From CAYJAQ01 sp964368275 (GTDB lineage: Bacteria; Bacillota_I; Bacilli_A; ML615J-28; CAG-313): a stretch of DNA of 39,113 bases. Where the stretch lies: contig CAYJAQ010000006.1 in assembly GCA_964368275.1 (NCBI GenBank), forward strand, positions 1-39,113. Direction: 5' to 3'. The position numbers were made by a program, and so were the translations under genes. Below the pieces are notes generated by a model. That model searched no databases. It saw nothing but the letters and a program-made list of their open reading frames with translations, and was not told the DNA's origin. Positions 15,600-24,157 of the stretch are shown here, piece after piece (the stretch's first letter is position 1; every line of letters starts with the position of its first letter).

Positions 15600-16532
15600 T
15601 TATAATGATATGCTTTTCTCCGCCACTAGGCGATCAATAGCTAATTGTTCTTTAAATTCTTCTACCGAAGCAAAAATAATTTCGTCTCTAATATGACAAA
15701 TAAAGAATATTGTCAATTGATCACCATATATTTGCTCATTAAAATCTAAAATATTAACTTCTACACTAATATCAGTCCGGAAATTAAAACTAGGGTTATG
15801 ACCTACATTGCATATACCTTTATATTTTTGGCCTTTGTGTTCGACTATTACACCATATACGCCACTTTTTATTTTTGCATAGTTTTCGGAAATAGCAATA
15901 TTAGCAGTAGGCACATTCAATTGCGTTCCTATTTGACGTCCTCTTACTACGCTACCAACAATAACCCATGGTCTTTTTAATAGTTGTGTTACTTCTTCCA
16001 CTTTTCCTTCTGTTAAAAGTTCTCTAATATATGTTGAACAAACTTTCTTTTCATTATACTGAATCTCATCAATAACATTAACTTTTATCAATCCATGTGA
16101 ATCATCTTCAATGGTACTGGCATTTCCAAGACCTTTATATCCATAACTATAATCAAATCCAACTACCACTTCTTTAATGTTATTATTAATCAATAGCATT
16201 TCTACAAAAGTTTGATGATCGGTTGTAGCAAGTTTAGCATCAAATTTTACAACAATAAAATAGTCAATACCTAATGATTCTACTATTTTCGCTTTAATAT
16301 CTAAGGGGGTAATGTAATCATTCGCAACTCGCTTTTTTAGAACAAAATCAGGATGAGGATTAAAGGTTATTACAGCACTTTTGTATTTTTTTTCGTTAGC
16401 AAGTTTTATTGTATACTCCATAAGATCAAGATGAGCTTTGTGTAAACCATCAAACTGTCCTAACGTTGCAATAACTGGTATAGGTGAAAAAAGCTGCTGA
16501 ATGCTTATATCTTCTATTTTTATTAATTCCAT
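15600..16532 (-). CDS. ribF: Bifunctional riboflavin kinase / FAD synthetase
   Basis: RibF phosphorylates riboflavin to FMN and adenylylates FMN to FAD. The 310 aa protein has the N-terminal nucleotidyltransferase domain (ATLGQFDGLHKAHLDLMEY, with HKAH in place of the usual HxGH; TFNPHPDFVL; VVGFDYSYGYKGLG). The C-terminal kinase domain has RGRQIGTQLNVPTANI, SGVYGV and CNVGHNPSF. Both halves are complete. The ATG overlaps the 3' end of truB by 10 nt, a common bacterial pairing. The Gly-to-Ala change in HxGH is worth noting but does not remove the two histidines. Confidence 0.95.
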   Translation of the reverse strand: MELIKIEDISIQQLFSPIPVIATLGQFDGLHKAHLDLMEYTIKLANEKKYKSAVITFNPHPDFVLKKRVANDYITPLDIKAKIVESLGIDYFIVVKFDAKLATTDHQTFVEMLLINNNIKEVVVGFDYSYGYKGLGNASTIEDDSHGLIKVNVIDEIQYNEKKVCSTYIRELLTEGKVEEVTQLLKRPWVIVGSVVRGRQIGTQLNVPTANIAISENYAKIKSGVYGVIVEHKGQKYKGICNVGHNPSFNFRTDISVEVNILDFNEQIYGDQLTIFFICHIRDEIIFASVEEFKEQLAIDRLVAEKSISL

Positions 16533-17407
16533 GTTCGCACCGCCTTATAGCACTTAATTTCACCATCAGCATATTCATAAACTGCTAATAACTGATTACC
16601 TTTTTTAAAAACGATTATTGGTAAAATTGTCTGGGTAATATGAGGGGATACTTTCATACCATGAACAACTTGATGATAGGTTTTCTCATCATTTTCTAAA
16701 TCTATTTGAGGATAACTTGAAAGAGCATCTAACAGAGTTACACTATGATAATTTCCTTTCTCTATATCAGATAGTTTGTAAGCAGTATTAATATCAAAAC
16801 TGCCGCTTCGAACTCTTAATAATTCCACCATCGTAGATGGAATATCCAATTTACTGCCAATATCTTGACAAAGAGATCTTATGTAAGTTCCCTTGGATAC
16901 CATTGCTTTTATCCAAAAATAGGCCTTCTCATCTTTATATTCAATATGGGATATGCGTTCTAATGAAAATATCTCAATTAAGCGCTCAGCGATATCTACT
17001 TCAAGACCACGTCGCGCATATTCATAAAGTTTTTTACCATCTACCTTAATAGCAGAATAGATTGGTGGTATTTGTGTTTGTTTCCCAAGAAAGGAATTTA
17101 GAACGCTGTCAATTAGTTCTTCATCAATGTTTTCAACACATTTTTGATCTGTAATATTACCAGTAATATCAAAAGTATCGGTACTGATACCTAATACTAC
17201 TTTGGCCTTGTATTCTTTTATATCACTTTCCAAGAATTGGGCAATTTTTGTTGCTGAATTAACACAAACAACCAGAACACCTTCAGCTAAAGGATCTAAC
17301 GTACCTACATGACCGACGCGTTTAGTTTGCATAATTTTGCGCATTTTATTTACAACATCATGACTTGTCATACCCTTTTCTTTATATACATTAACTATAA
17401 TATCCAT
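16523..17407 (-). CDS. truB: tRNA pseudouridine55 synthase TruB
   Basis: TruB makes pseudouridine 55 in the T-loop of tRNAs. The 294 aa protein shows NVYKEKGMTSHDVV, the catalytic block RVGHVGTLDPLAEGVLVV with its Asp, QIPPIYSAIKVDGKKLYEYARRG and SKGTYIRSLCQDIG. The C-terminus is a short PUA-like extension. It begins 1 nt past the kinase gene stop and overlaps ribF, so the three genes form one operon. Confidence 0.97.
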   Translation of the reverse strand: MDIIVNVYKEKGMTSHDVVNKMRKIMQTKRVGHVGTLDPLAEGVLVVCVNSATKIAQFLESDIKEYKAKVVLGISTDTFDITGNITDQKCVENIDEELIDSVLNSFLGKQTQIPPIYSAIKVDGKKLYEYARRGLEVDIAERLIEIFSLERISHIEYKDEKAYFWIKAMVSKGTYIRSLCQDIGSKLDIPSTMVELLRVRSGSFDINTAYKLSDIEKGNYHSVTLLDALSSYPQIDLENDEKTYHQVVHGMKVSPHITQTILPIIVFKKGNQLLAVYEYADGEIKCYKAVRTWN

Positions 17408-17408
17408 A

Positions 17409-17966
17409 TCATACCTCTAGAAATTTTTCAACATTTGAAGCAATATTATCAATATTAACAAATTGCGCTGCATCCTTAAACAAAGTAACTCCAGGATAGA
17501 TTCTTTTACGAGACTCTAAGATACACATTTCAAAATCTTCGTATTTGCTAAAATCTACTGCTCGATGAACAAGATGACGATTTTCTTCATTAATTCGTTT
17601 CAAAAAACGTTCATGCAAAATATGGATATCCGCATAAAAAACAATTGAAAGTATCTCATAATGATATTCTTTAGCTAACTTTGCAAGCTTATCGAGTTCT
17701 TTTTGGCGAAAATTACTCTCAATAATAAAAGAAATTCCAGTTTGCATATTTTTACTAGCAAAATACGCAAATAGTGAGAAACTGCAATAACTCAATTTAA
17801 GGTTTTCCTCACGATTACTAAAACCAAAATTATCTCCTAGTATTTCCTTAACAGTATCTTTATTATAACATGGCAGTTTATATTTAATGGCAATTTGGTT
17901 AGCAATCGTTGATTTACCGCTTGCTAAATCACCACATACTAATATCATTTTATTATTACTTTTCAT
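17409..17966 (-). CDS. AAA/zeta-like P-loop kinase, unknown substrate
   Basis: A small cytoplasmic P-loop NTPase of 185 aa. Walker A is GDLASGKST (residues 12-20). The layout, with a central ESNFRQKELDKL segment and a basic HERFLKRINEENRHLVH lid-like region, resembles the zeta-toxin/chloramphenicol-phosphotransferase/AAA_33 group of small-molecule kinases. No antitoxin-like gene sits beside it, so a toxin role is not supported. The frame opens further upstream, but the ATG at 17966 follows GAGG by 5 nt and lies after the promoter at 18014-17986. It heads the kinase-truB-ribF operon. The substrate cannot be inferred. Confidence 0.75.
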   Translation of the reverse strand: MKSNNKMILVCGDLASGKSTIANQIAIKYKLPCYNKDTVKEILGDNFGFSNREENLKLSYCSFSLFAYFASKNMQTGISFIIESNFRQKELDKLAKLAKEYHYEILSIVFYADIHILHERFLKRINEENRHLVHRAVDFSKYEDFEMCILESRKRIYPGVTLFKDAAQFVNIDNIASNVEKFLEV

Positions 17967-17985
17967 AGTAACCTCATTTCCACTT

Positions 17986-18014
17986 ATTTTACCACAAAAT
18001 GCAATTTTTCTCAA
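17986..18014 (-). promoter_or_regulatory. Sigma-A promoter of kinase-truB-ribF
   Basis: TTGAGA (18014-18009), 17 nt, TAAAAT (17991-17986) on the minus strand, with a TGG extended -10. Its place rules out the longer start of the kinase frame. Confidence 0.75.
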
Positions 18015-18022
18015 ATACTTTA

Positions 18023-18832
18023 TTATTTATATTTATTTGTTAAACACAGAATAACAATAAAGGTAAAAATCATCACTAATAAGTCTAGTAATATTAAGCT
18101 GCCAGCTGGTTGATAATCGATTAACAAAGTAATAAGCGAGGCTATCGTCATACCAAGACATAGTTGATAAAACCAATTAGCATTTTTTGCTAAAACGTAT
18201 TTAATAAATCGTGAGCACAATATCATACCAATCAGAAAACATATTAGGAAAACACTTATTACGATAATTGTACAAGCCGGTGGAAAAGTAAAAACAATAA
18301 TATGTTTTATGAAGATACTAATTTCTGCCATAATTGGGAAATAAACACCAAGTAATAGTAAAATTAGCGAACCACTAATACCAGGCATTACAAAAGCAAC
18401 AGCTGATATTAATCCAGCAAGAGCAATAAGCAAAAGATTTAGTGATTGTTTTTCGTTATTTATATTAATAAAACTCACAACAAATACTATTAACATACCA
18501 ATACCAATTAATAGTTTGGCATTATTTCCTTTGGTAATAGTAACCTTACGCAGATTAATAATACCAACCATTATTAATCCCATAAAGAATGCTTGTATAA
18601 GTGATGGATATTTTTCGTATAGATAAGTAATACCAGTAATCGCTATTAGTAATCCACCAATAATTCCAATTACAAAAAAACGATATTTCCAAAGCGTTTT
18701 AAGGGAAAAAGGATTAGCCGTTATGTCAAGTAAGGTATCATAACAATTCAAAACCATAGCAATTAAACCACTACACACACCAGGTATTACATTAGAGATA
18801 CCGATAAAAAACCCATTTATTATATTTTTCAC
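18023..18832 (-). CDS. DUF368 membrane protein, probable undecaprenyl-phosphate transporter (PopT family)
   Basis: A 269 aa polytopic membrane protein with about eight hydrophobic segments. The N-terminal signature IGISNVIPGVCSGLIAMVL and an internal repeat-like VAFVMPGISGSLILLLLGVY mark DUF368. DUF368 proteins were recently shown to return undecaprenyl phosphate across the cytoplasmic membrane for reuse in cell-wall synthesis; assignment here is by family. AAAGGAG precedes the ATG. The gene diverges from the aro operon. A DedA-superfamily gene, a family with the same proposed job, is also present at 31.1-31.9 kb. Confidence 0.88.
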   Translation of the reverse strand: MKNIINGFFIGISNVIPGVCSGLIAMVLNCYDTLLDITANPFSLKTLWKYRFFVIGIIGGLLIAITGITYLYEKYPSLIQAFFMGLIMVGIINLRKVTITKGNNAKLLIGIGMLIVFVVSFININNEKQSLNLLLIALAGLISAVAFVMPGISGSLILLLLGVYFPIMAEISIFIKHIIVFTFPPACTIIVISVFLICFLIGMILCSRFIKYVLAKNANWFYQLCLGMTIASLITLLIDYQPAGSLILLDLLVMIFTFIVILCLTNKYK

Positions 18833-18864
18833 TCATTTTCGCTCCTTTTTTTAAATTTTTATAG

Positions 18865-18870
18865 TATAAT
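18865..18870 (+). promoter_or_regulatory. -10 element upstream of the aro operon
   Basis: TATAAT stands 30 nt before the aroA start. No good -35 lies 16-18 nt upstream (CTCCTT at 17 nt) and there is no extended TGn, so this may be an activator-dependent promoter. No T-box or other leader structure fits in the 67-nt divergent gap. Confidence 0.45.
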
Positions 18871-18899
18871 AAGGGTAAATAAATTATGGAGGTAGAATT

Positions 18900-20180
18900 G
18901 TGAATATAACTATTTATCCAACACCTATAGCAGGTACATTTAACGCTCCATCAACTAAGAGTATTACTCATCGAGCAATTATATGCGCTTCTTTGGCAAA
19001 TTCTAATTCTGAAATTCATCACCCATTAATGTGTGATGATACTATTAACACTATCAAAGCAATGGAACTCTTAGGTGTAAAGATAATTTACAAAAATGAA
19101 TGTCTTTTTATTAATCCACCCAAAAAGTTTAGCAAAATAAATGAACCTATTACATGTGAAGATAGTGGTGCTACCTTAAGGTTTCTTATTCCTATTATTA
19201 CTCATTTACAAAAAAGTGCTACCTTTGAAGGTAGTAAAAGATTAATAGAACGGATTTGCGATAATGACCTAAGTGAAATAAACTTAAAGTTTATGAAAAC
19301 TATAAATACCATTCATATCTTACCTTCTGAGCTACCTAATGTAATAAGTATGAATGATACAAATAGCACTCAATTAATTTCTGGCATGCTTTTAATGTCA
19401 CCATTATGCACTACAGACACCTTACTTACAATTAATAGTGGTATAATTGATCCCTATATAGAAACAACGTTGACCGTTATGAAGAACTTTGGTATTAACT
19501 ATCACTTAGTTCCTAACGATTATGATACTTCCAAGCAAACAATCTTAATAAAAAAGGATAATTGCTATCAGGGAGCAATTGTTGATATTGAGGGAGATTA
19601 CTCAAGTGCCGCAAATATGCTTGTAATGGGTGCTCTAGGTGAAAAAGTTATCGTAAAAAACTTGTATCGCGAATCTATTCAAGGGGACGCGTCAATTATT
19701 GATATACTTCAAAAAATGCATGCTAAAATCGACATTGGCGAAAATATTGTAACAATTTATAAAAGCACCCTGACTCCCTACAATTTAAGTTTACAATATG
19801 TCCCTGATTTAGGTCCACTACTGATTGGACTAGCTGCTGTCATTAATGGAAAAACCATCTTCAGCGGGCTCAACCGCCTTATTCGAAAGGAATCAAACCG
19901 CTTGGATGCCACTATTCACGTTTTGAAATTACTTGGTGCCGACATCACTTTAAAAGATAACTTGTTAGAGATTAATGGTACAGGTACACTTAATGGAGGT
20001 ATTAAAGTGGATTCTTTTGCTGATCACCGAATTGTTTTTATGATTTGTGCAATAAGCAGCCATTTTGATCAACCAGTCACCATAATTAACGCAGAAGCAA
20101 TTACTAAATCATACCCTGATTTCTTTAATGATTTTCGTAAGTTAGGTGGACACTTTATTGAAGAGGTCAATCATGAATAA
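18900..20180 (+). CDS. aroA: 3-phosphoshikimate 1-carboxyvinyltransferase (EPSP synthase)
   Basis: AroA joins shikimate-3-phosphate and PEP to give EPSP. The GTG start follows GGAGG by 7 nt. In 426 aa it shows the PEP/S3P motifs APSTKSITHRAI, CEDSGATLRFL, NSTQLISGMLL, GDYSSAANML, the catalytic-Asp segment PDLGPLLIGLA, RLIRKESNRL (usually KESDR) and DSFADHRIVFM. The loop that determines glyphosate response reads DSGATLRF where E. coli has NAGTAMRP; the key Gly is kept but the Thr and Pro positions differ. It is the first gene of the operon and overlaps aroB by 8 nt. Confidence 0.96.
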   Translation: MNITIYPTPIAGTFNAPSTKSITHRAIICASLANSNSEIHHPLMCDDTINTIKAMELLGVKIIYKNECLFINPPKKFSKINEPITCEDSGATLRFLIPIITHLQKSATFEGSKRLIERICDNDLSEINLKFMKTINTIHILPSELPNVISMNDTNSTQLISGMLLMSPLCTTDTLLTINSGIIDPYIETTLTVMKNFGINYHLVPNDYDTSKQTILIKKDNCYQGAIVDIEGDYSSAANMLVMGALGEKVIVKNLYRESIQGDASIIDILQKMHAKIDIGENIVTIYKSTLTPYNLSLQYVPDLGPLLIGLAAVINGKTIFSGLNRLIRKESNRLDATIHVLKLLGADITLKDNLLEINGTGTLNGGIKVDSFADHRIVFMICAISSHFDQPVTIINAEAITKSYPDFFNDFRKLGGHFIEEVNHE

Positions 20181-21165
20181 ACTTAGTGTAAAATATAAAA
20201 AGCAATATACTACTATTCTTATTGAGGATGCCATAACACTTAATTTATCACCTTATTTACCAAAAAATCGTACTTATTATGTAATAGCTGATCGCAAGGT
20301 CAAAGAACTATATCCCGATATATTAAGAAATATTGGCTATATTGAGAAAATTGTTACTATTGAAGCAAACGAAGCCACTAAAAGTACCAATACTTATGAA
20401 GCTATTATTAATGATATGCTTGCTATTGGCTTTCCTAAAGATGGTATTGTGTTAGCTTTAGGAGGGGGAATCACAACTGATATTGCTGGTTTTGTCGCAG
20501 CAACTTACAAAAGAGGAATTTCCTACATTAGCATCCCTACTACTTTAGTAGGACAGGTTGACGCCGCAATAGGTGGTAAATGTGGATTAAATATTAATCA
20601 ATATAAAAATCAACTAGGCTGTATTTACCATCCTGAACTAATTGTCGTTGATCCGCTTCTTCTACGTACTTTACCTACTAGTGAATATCAAAATGGTATG
20701 GCAGAAGTCATTAAATATGGTTTCACCCTTAGCAAAAAATTATGGGATTCTTTGAAGAAAAAAGATAATATCAATAATATTATCTTTGAATGTATAAAAC
20801 TGAAAACTATGATTACTAAGAAAGATGAGGATGACCTATCTTTGCGCCATGTTTTAAATTATGGTCATACTATAGGACATCTACTAGAAAGCACTAGCAA
20901 CTTTACTTTAAGTCATGGTGAAGCAGTAGCAATTGGCATGCTTGTCGAAACAACCGATTCGAAATTATATCAAGACCTAAAGGCGATGTTCGATTTATAC
21001 AACATAAAATATGAGTATTCTTTTAATAAAATTGATATTATGAAATATCTAAAAAATGACAAAAAAGTAACTACTTTTGGCATTACACTTCCTCATGTCT
21101 ACCAGGTTGGTAAAACAGAGTTGATTAACATGACATGCCAAGACCTGGAAAGGATGATAAAATGA
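20173..21165 (+). CDS. aroB: 3-dehydroquinate synthase
   Basis: AroB cyclises DAHP to 3-dehydroquinate with NAD+ and a divalent metal. The 330 aa protein has the NAD-binding block LALGGGITTDIAGFVAATYK with RGISYISIPTTLVGQVDAAI, IGGKCGLN, GMAEVIKYGF, and the metal-binding LNYGHTIGHLLE and LSHGEAVAIGML. The ATG at 20173 follows AGAGG by 6 nt and overlaps the aroA stop (ATGAATAA); an ATG 27 nt upstream is less likely. The stop TGA overlaps the aroC start. Confidence 0.97.
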   Translation: MNKLSVKYKKQYTTILIEDAITLNLSPYLPKNRTYYVIADRKVKELYPDILRNIGYIEKIVTIEANEATKSTNTYEAIINDMLAIGFPKDGIVLALGGGITTDIAGFVAATYKRGISYISIPTTLVGQVDAAIGGKCGLNINQYKNQLGCIYHPELIVVDPLLLRTLPTSEYQNGMAEVIKYGFTLSKKLWDSLKKKDNINNIIFECIKLKTMITKKDEDDLSLRHVLNYGHTIGHLLESTSNFTLSHGEAVAIGMLVETTDSKLYQDLKAMFDLYNIKYEYSFNKIDIMKYLKNDKKVTTFGITLPHVYQVGKTELINMTCQDLERMIK

Positions 21166-22250
21166 ATCAGTTTGGTAAGAACATTAGAATCTCCTTATTT
21201 GGAGAATCCCATGGTGAATCGATTGGACTAGTTATTGACGGTTTTCCTAGTGGGGTTACCATTGATAATGACAAAATTAGAGCTGCCCTTATTAATAGAC
21301 AGGGCATATCTGAAATTTCAACCACAAGACGTGAACCTGATAACTACGACTTCGTAAGCGGAGTTTGGAATAATATTACCACAGGATCTCCCATTTGTAT
21401 AGTTATTCCGAATGTTGCTCATGATGATAAACAATATTTTGAAAAGGGTTTAGTACGCCCAGGTCACGCCGATTTGACTTACTATCAAAAGTATAATTAT
21501 GCTAATGATTATCGAGGCGGCGGACACGCAAGTGGTCGATTGACTGCCCCATTTGTTATATTAGGCGTTCTTTGTGAGGACCTACTAAATAAACGTGGTA
21601 TTATCACGATAAGTAAAATTCATACAATTGGTAATACTACCGATACTATTATCGATAGTAATAACCCTAATATGGAAATATTACTAAAGTTACGTAATGA
21701 CAACTTCCCAATTATCGATAGTCGTGCTCGCCAAATAATGAAAAAAAGTATTATTAAAGCAAAAAACAATGAAGATTCCTTGGGTGGAATTATTCAAACA
21801 TTTGTTGTCGGGCTAAAAGCCGGAGTTGGCGAACCATTTTTTGATAGTGTTGAAAGTATATTAAGCCATTTAATGTTTGCTATTCCTGGTGCAAAAGGCA
21901 TCGAGTTTGGTCAAGGTTTTGCAACAAGCATGCAAACAGGTTCGCAGGTGAATGATCAACTAGAGTATCGACAAGATAGGCTTACATTTCTTAGCAATAA
22001 TGCCGGGGGAATTAATGGTGGCGTAGCCAATGGAAACACCATTGACTTTAAGGTTGCTTTTCGACCTACATCAAGTATTGCCAAACCTCAAAAATCAATA
22101 AATATTATTAGTGGTGAAAATGTTACGATATCATCAATAGGTCATCATGATCCTTGCTTTGTGCCTCGCGCAGTACCAGTGGTTCAATCATTAACATCAT
22201 TTGCCATTCTTGATTTACTTTTAGAAAGCGAGAAAAATAATGGCCGATAA
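21162..22250 (+). CDS. aroC: Chorismate synthase
   Basis: AroC converts EPSP to chorismate, using reduced FMN. The 362 aa sequence shows GKNIRISLFGESHGESIG, the conserved HADLTYYQKY segment, YRGGGHASGRLTAPFV, AIPGAKGIEFGQGF, NNAGGINGGVANG, FRPTSSIAKPQ and the end segment GHHDPCFVPRAVPVV. All family blocks are intact. The ATG overlaps the aroB TGA by 4 nt (ATGA) with an upstream AAGGA, and the 3' end overlaps the fusion gene by 11 nt. Confidence 0.97.
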   Translation: MNQFGKNIRISLFGESHGESIGLVIDGFPSGVTIDNDKIRAALINRQGISEISTTRREPDNYDFVSGVWNNITTGSPICIVIPNVAHDDKQYFEKGLVRPGHADLTYYQKYNYANDYRGGGHASGRLTAPFVILGVLCEDLLNKRGIITISKIHTIGNTTDTIIDSNNPNMEILLKLRNDNFPIIDSRARQIMKKSIIKAKNNEDSLGGIIQTFVVGLKAGVGEPFFDSVESILSHLMFAIPGAKGIEFGQGFATSMQTGSQVNDQLEYRQDRLTFLSNNAGGINGGVANGNTIDFKVAFRPTSSIAKPQKSINIISGENVTISSIGHHDPCFVPRAVPVVQSLTSFAILDLLLESEKNNGR

Positions 22251-23745
22251 ACTAACAGATTTACGACACCTAATTGATGAAGTTGATAAGGCAATAATGG
22301 ACAGTCTTGAAAAACGTTTTATGCTTGTCAAAGAAATAGGTGACTATAAAAAAGAAAATCAGTTGGGAATAACTGACTCTAATCGTGAAAACATGGTTAT
22401 TGCTAAAAGCAATAATTATATGAACAACATTGCTATCAAGAATACTTATTTAACCATAATTAATGAGAGTAAAAGTCTACAACAGGGATATTATTATCTA
22501 GTTGGTAAACAGCTTGACTATTCTTATTCACCATTCTTACATAATTTCTTTGGAAATTATCATTATTTCCTAGCAACGACCGACAATTTTGAACAATGGT
22601 ATAACAACAATAACTTTTCAGGCATTAATGTAACTAACCCCTATAAAAAAGCAGTTATGTTAAAAGGCGTAAAAAGTAACCTTTGTGCAGAAATTGGTGC
22701 ATCAAATACCCTCACCAAAAAAGATGAAAATATTTTTGTGGACAACTATGACTATCAAGCTCTCAAAAACACGCTAATAAATTATCAAATTGATCTCAAT
22801 AATAAAAAAGTTTTAATTCTTGGTAACGGTGCTACTTCAAAGACCGTTTACAAACTCGCTAGTGATCTGCAAGCAAAAACAATAACAAAACTTGTTCGCA
22901 CAATTAGAGCAGAAAATGAAGATTATTTTTTGGCTATTGACAAATATGCTGATTATAATATTATTATTAATACTACTTCTTATGGCGTTTTTCCTCATTG
23001 CGAGGAAACACCATTAATTGAATTAGGTAACTTATCAAACTTAGAAGCCGTAATTGATATTAACTACAACCCCTTTAGAAGTGCACTACTGTTAGAAGCA
23101 GAAAAACATAACATCATTGCTGTAAATGGATTACTTATGCTAGCCGAATGTGCTCGTCTTAGTGAAGAGTTGTGGCAAAATAAACATTTTCCAATTGCTT
23201 TGTCAAAGCATGCCTGTCACATGATTGAAGAAAATATGAACAATATTGTGCTGATTGGTATGCCTTATTCAGGAAAAACAACCATTTCAACCACTTTAGC
23301 AAAAATATTACAACGTAATTGCTTTGACTCTGATCAATTATTATTTGATAAAAAGATTTACTTAAATTCTGATTTAAGTAATCTAGCTGAATTTCGGAAA
23401 TATGAAGAAAAATTAATTGGTTCTTTATCATTAATGCAAAATAGCATTATTGCTACTGGCGGTGGAATAATAGAGAATTCCTTAAACATAAAGAGACTTA
23501 AGCAAAATGGACTTATTATTTACATAAATACTGATATTAATATCTTAGAAACACGCATTAATACTAGTCGCCCACTATGCAAGAATAACGATGATTTATT
23601 AGCATTACATCAAAAAAGATCCAAAAAATATCAAGAAGCAGCTGATATTATTATTAATATCAACGATGAATCAATGACAGTTTCTGATGTCTGTCAGATA
23701 ATTGAGGTAAAACTACATGAATATTATGATAATAAATGGTCCTAG
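22240..23745 (+). CDS. Chorismate mutase / shikimate dehydrogenase / shikimate kinase fusion
   Basis: Three enzymes in one 501 aa chain. Residues 1-82 are an AroQ-class chorismate mutase helix bundle (DLRHLIDEVDKAIMDSLEKR, VKEIGDYKKE, TDSNRENMV). Residues 84-325 are AroE: SYSPFLHN (95-102), the catalytic-Lys motif NVTNPYK (130-136), GASNTL, DNYD (168-171), the NADP loop GNGATS (195-200), NTTSYGV and NGLLMLAECA (usual Gln replaced by Glu). Residues 333-501 are AroK: Walker A GMPYSGKT (340-347), DSDQ, FRKYEE, ATGGG (405-409), RPLC and RSKKY. It would carry out dehydroshikimate to shikimate-3-phosphate and also chorismate to prephenate. It sits between aroC and aroQ with overlaps on both sides. 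Confidence 0.93.
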   Translation: MADKLTDLRHLIDEVDKAIMDSLEKRFMLVKEIGDYKKENQLGITDSNRENMVIAKSNNYMNNIAIKNTYLTIINESKSLQQGYYYLVGKQLDYSYSPFLHNFFGNYHYFLATTDNFEQWYNNNNFSGINVTNPYKKAVMLKGVKSNLCAEIGASNTLTKKDENIFVDNYDYQALKNTLINYQIDLNNKKVLILGNGATSKTVYKLASDLQAKTITKLVRTIRAENEDYFLAIDKYADYNIIINTTSYGVFPHCEETPLIELGNLSNLEAVIDINYNPFRSALLLEAEKHNIIAVNGLLMLAECARLSEELWQNKHFPIALSKHACHMIEENMNNIVLIGMPYSGKTTISTTLAKILQRNCFDSDQLLFDKKIYLNSDLSNLAEFRKYEEKLIGSLSLMQNSIIATGGGIIENSLNIKRLKQNGLIIYINTDINILETRINTSRPLCKNNDDLLALHQKRSKKYQEAADIIININDESMTVSDVCQIIEVKLHEYYDNKWS

Positions 23746-24157
23746 TTTAAATTTATTAGGAATAAGGGAACCAAACATATACGGAAGTGCTAATTACCAA
23801 ACATTAGAAGCAACAATTAGTGAGAAAAGCCTTAAAGAACATTTTACTTTTACTATGCATCAAACCAATCATGAAGGCATGATTATCGATCTATTACAAC
23901 GCGCTTACTTCGAAAATTATGACGCTGTAATCATTAATCCCGGTGCGTATACACATTATTCATACGCCATTTTTGATGCAATTAAAAGTATTCCTCTTCC
24001 TTGCGTGGAAGTTCACTTAAGTGATATTTCTAAAAGAGAAGATTTTCGTTCTAAATCAGTAACCGCACCCGCCTGTATTTGTACATTTAAAGGTGAACAT
24101 TTCCAAAGCTACTTAAAAGCAATTGACTATATTTTACGAGGTAACCAAAATGACTAA
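23717..24157 (+). CDS. aroQ: 3-dehydroquinate dehydratase, type II
   Basis: A dodecameric type II enzyme that dehydrates 3-dehydroquinate to 3-dehydroshikimate. The 146 aa protein has the active-site start NGPSLNLLGIREPNIYG with the catalytic Arg and Tyr, HQTNHEGMIIDLLQRA, INPGAYTHYSYAIFDA with the catalytic His, and VEVHLSDISKREDFRSKSV. The ATG follows GAGG at 9 nt and lies 29 nt inside the 3' end of the fusion gene, implying translational coupling. Confidence 0.96.
   Translation: MNIMIINGPSLNLLGIREPNIYGSANYQTLEATISEKSLKEHFTFTMHQTNHEGMIIDLLQRAYFENYDAVIINPGAYTHYSYAIFDAIKSIPLPCVEVHLSDISKREDFRSKSVTAPACICTFKGEHFQSYLKAIDYILRGNQND

Noticed and set aside
17409..17966. Zeta-toxin of a toxin-antitoxin pair
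   Set aside because: The P-loop kinase heads the truB-ribF operon and no antitoxin-like small gene is beside it.
18833..18899. T-box or other amino-acid riboswitch before the aro operon
   Set aside because: The gap is 67 nt and lacks the T-box motif and any terminator hairpin.
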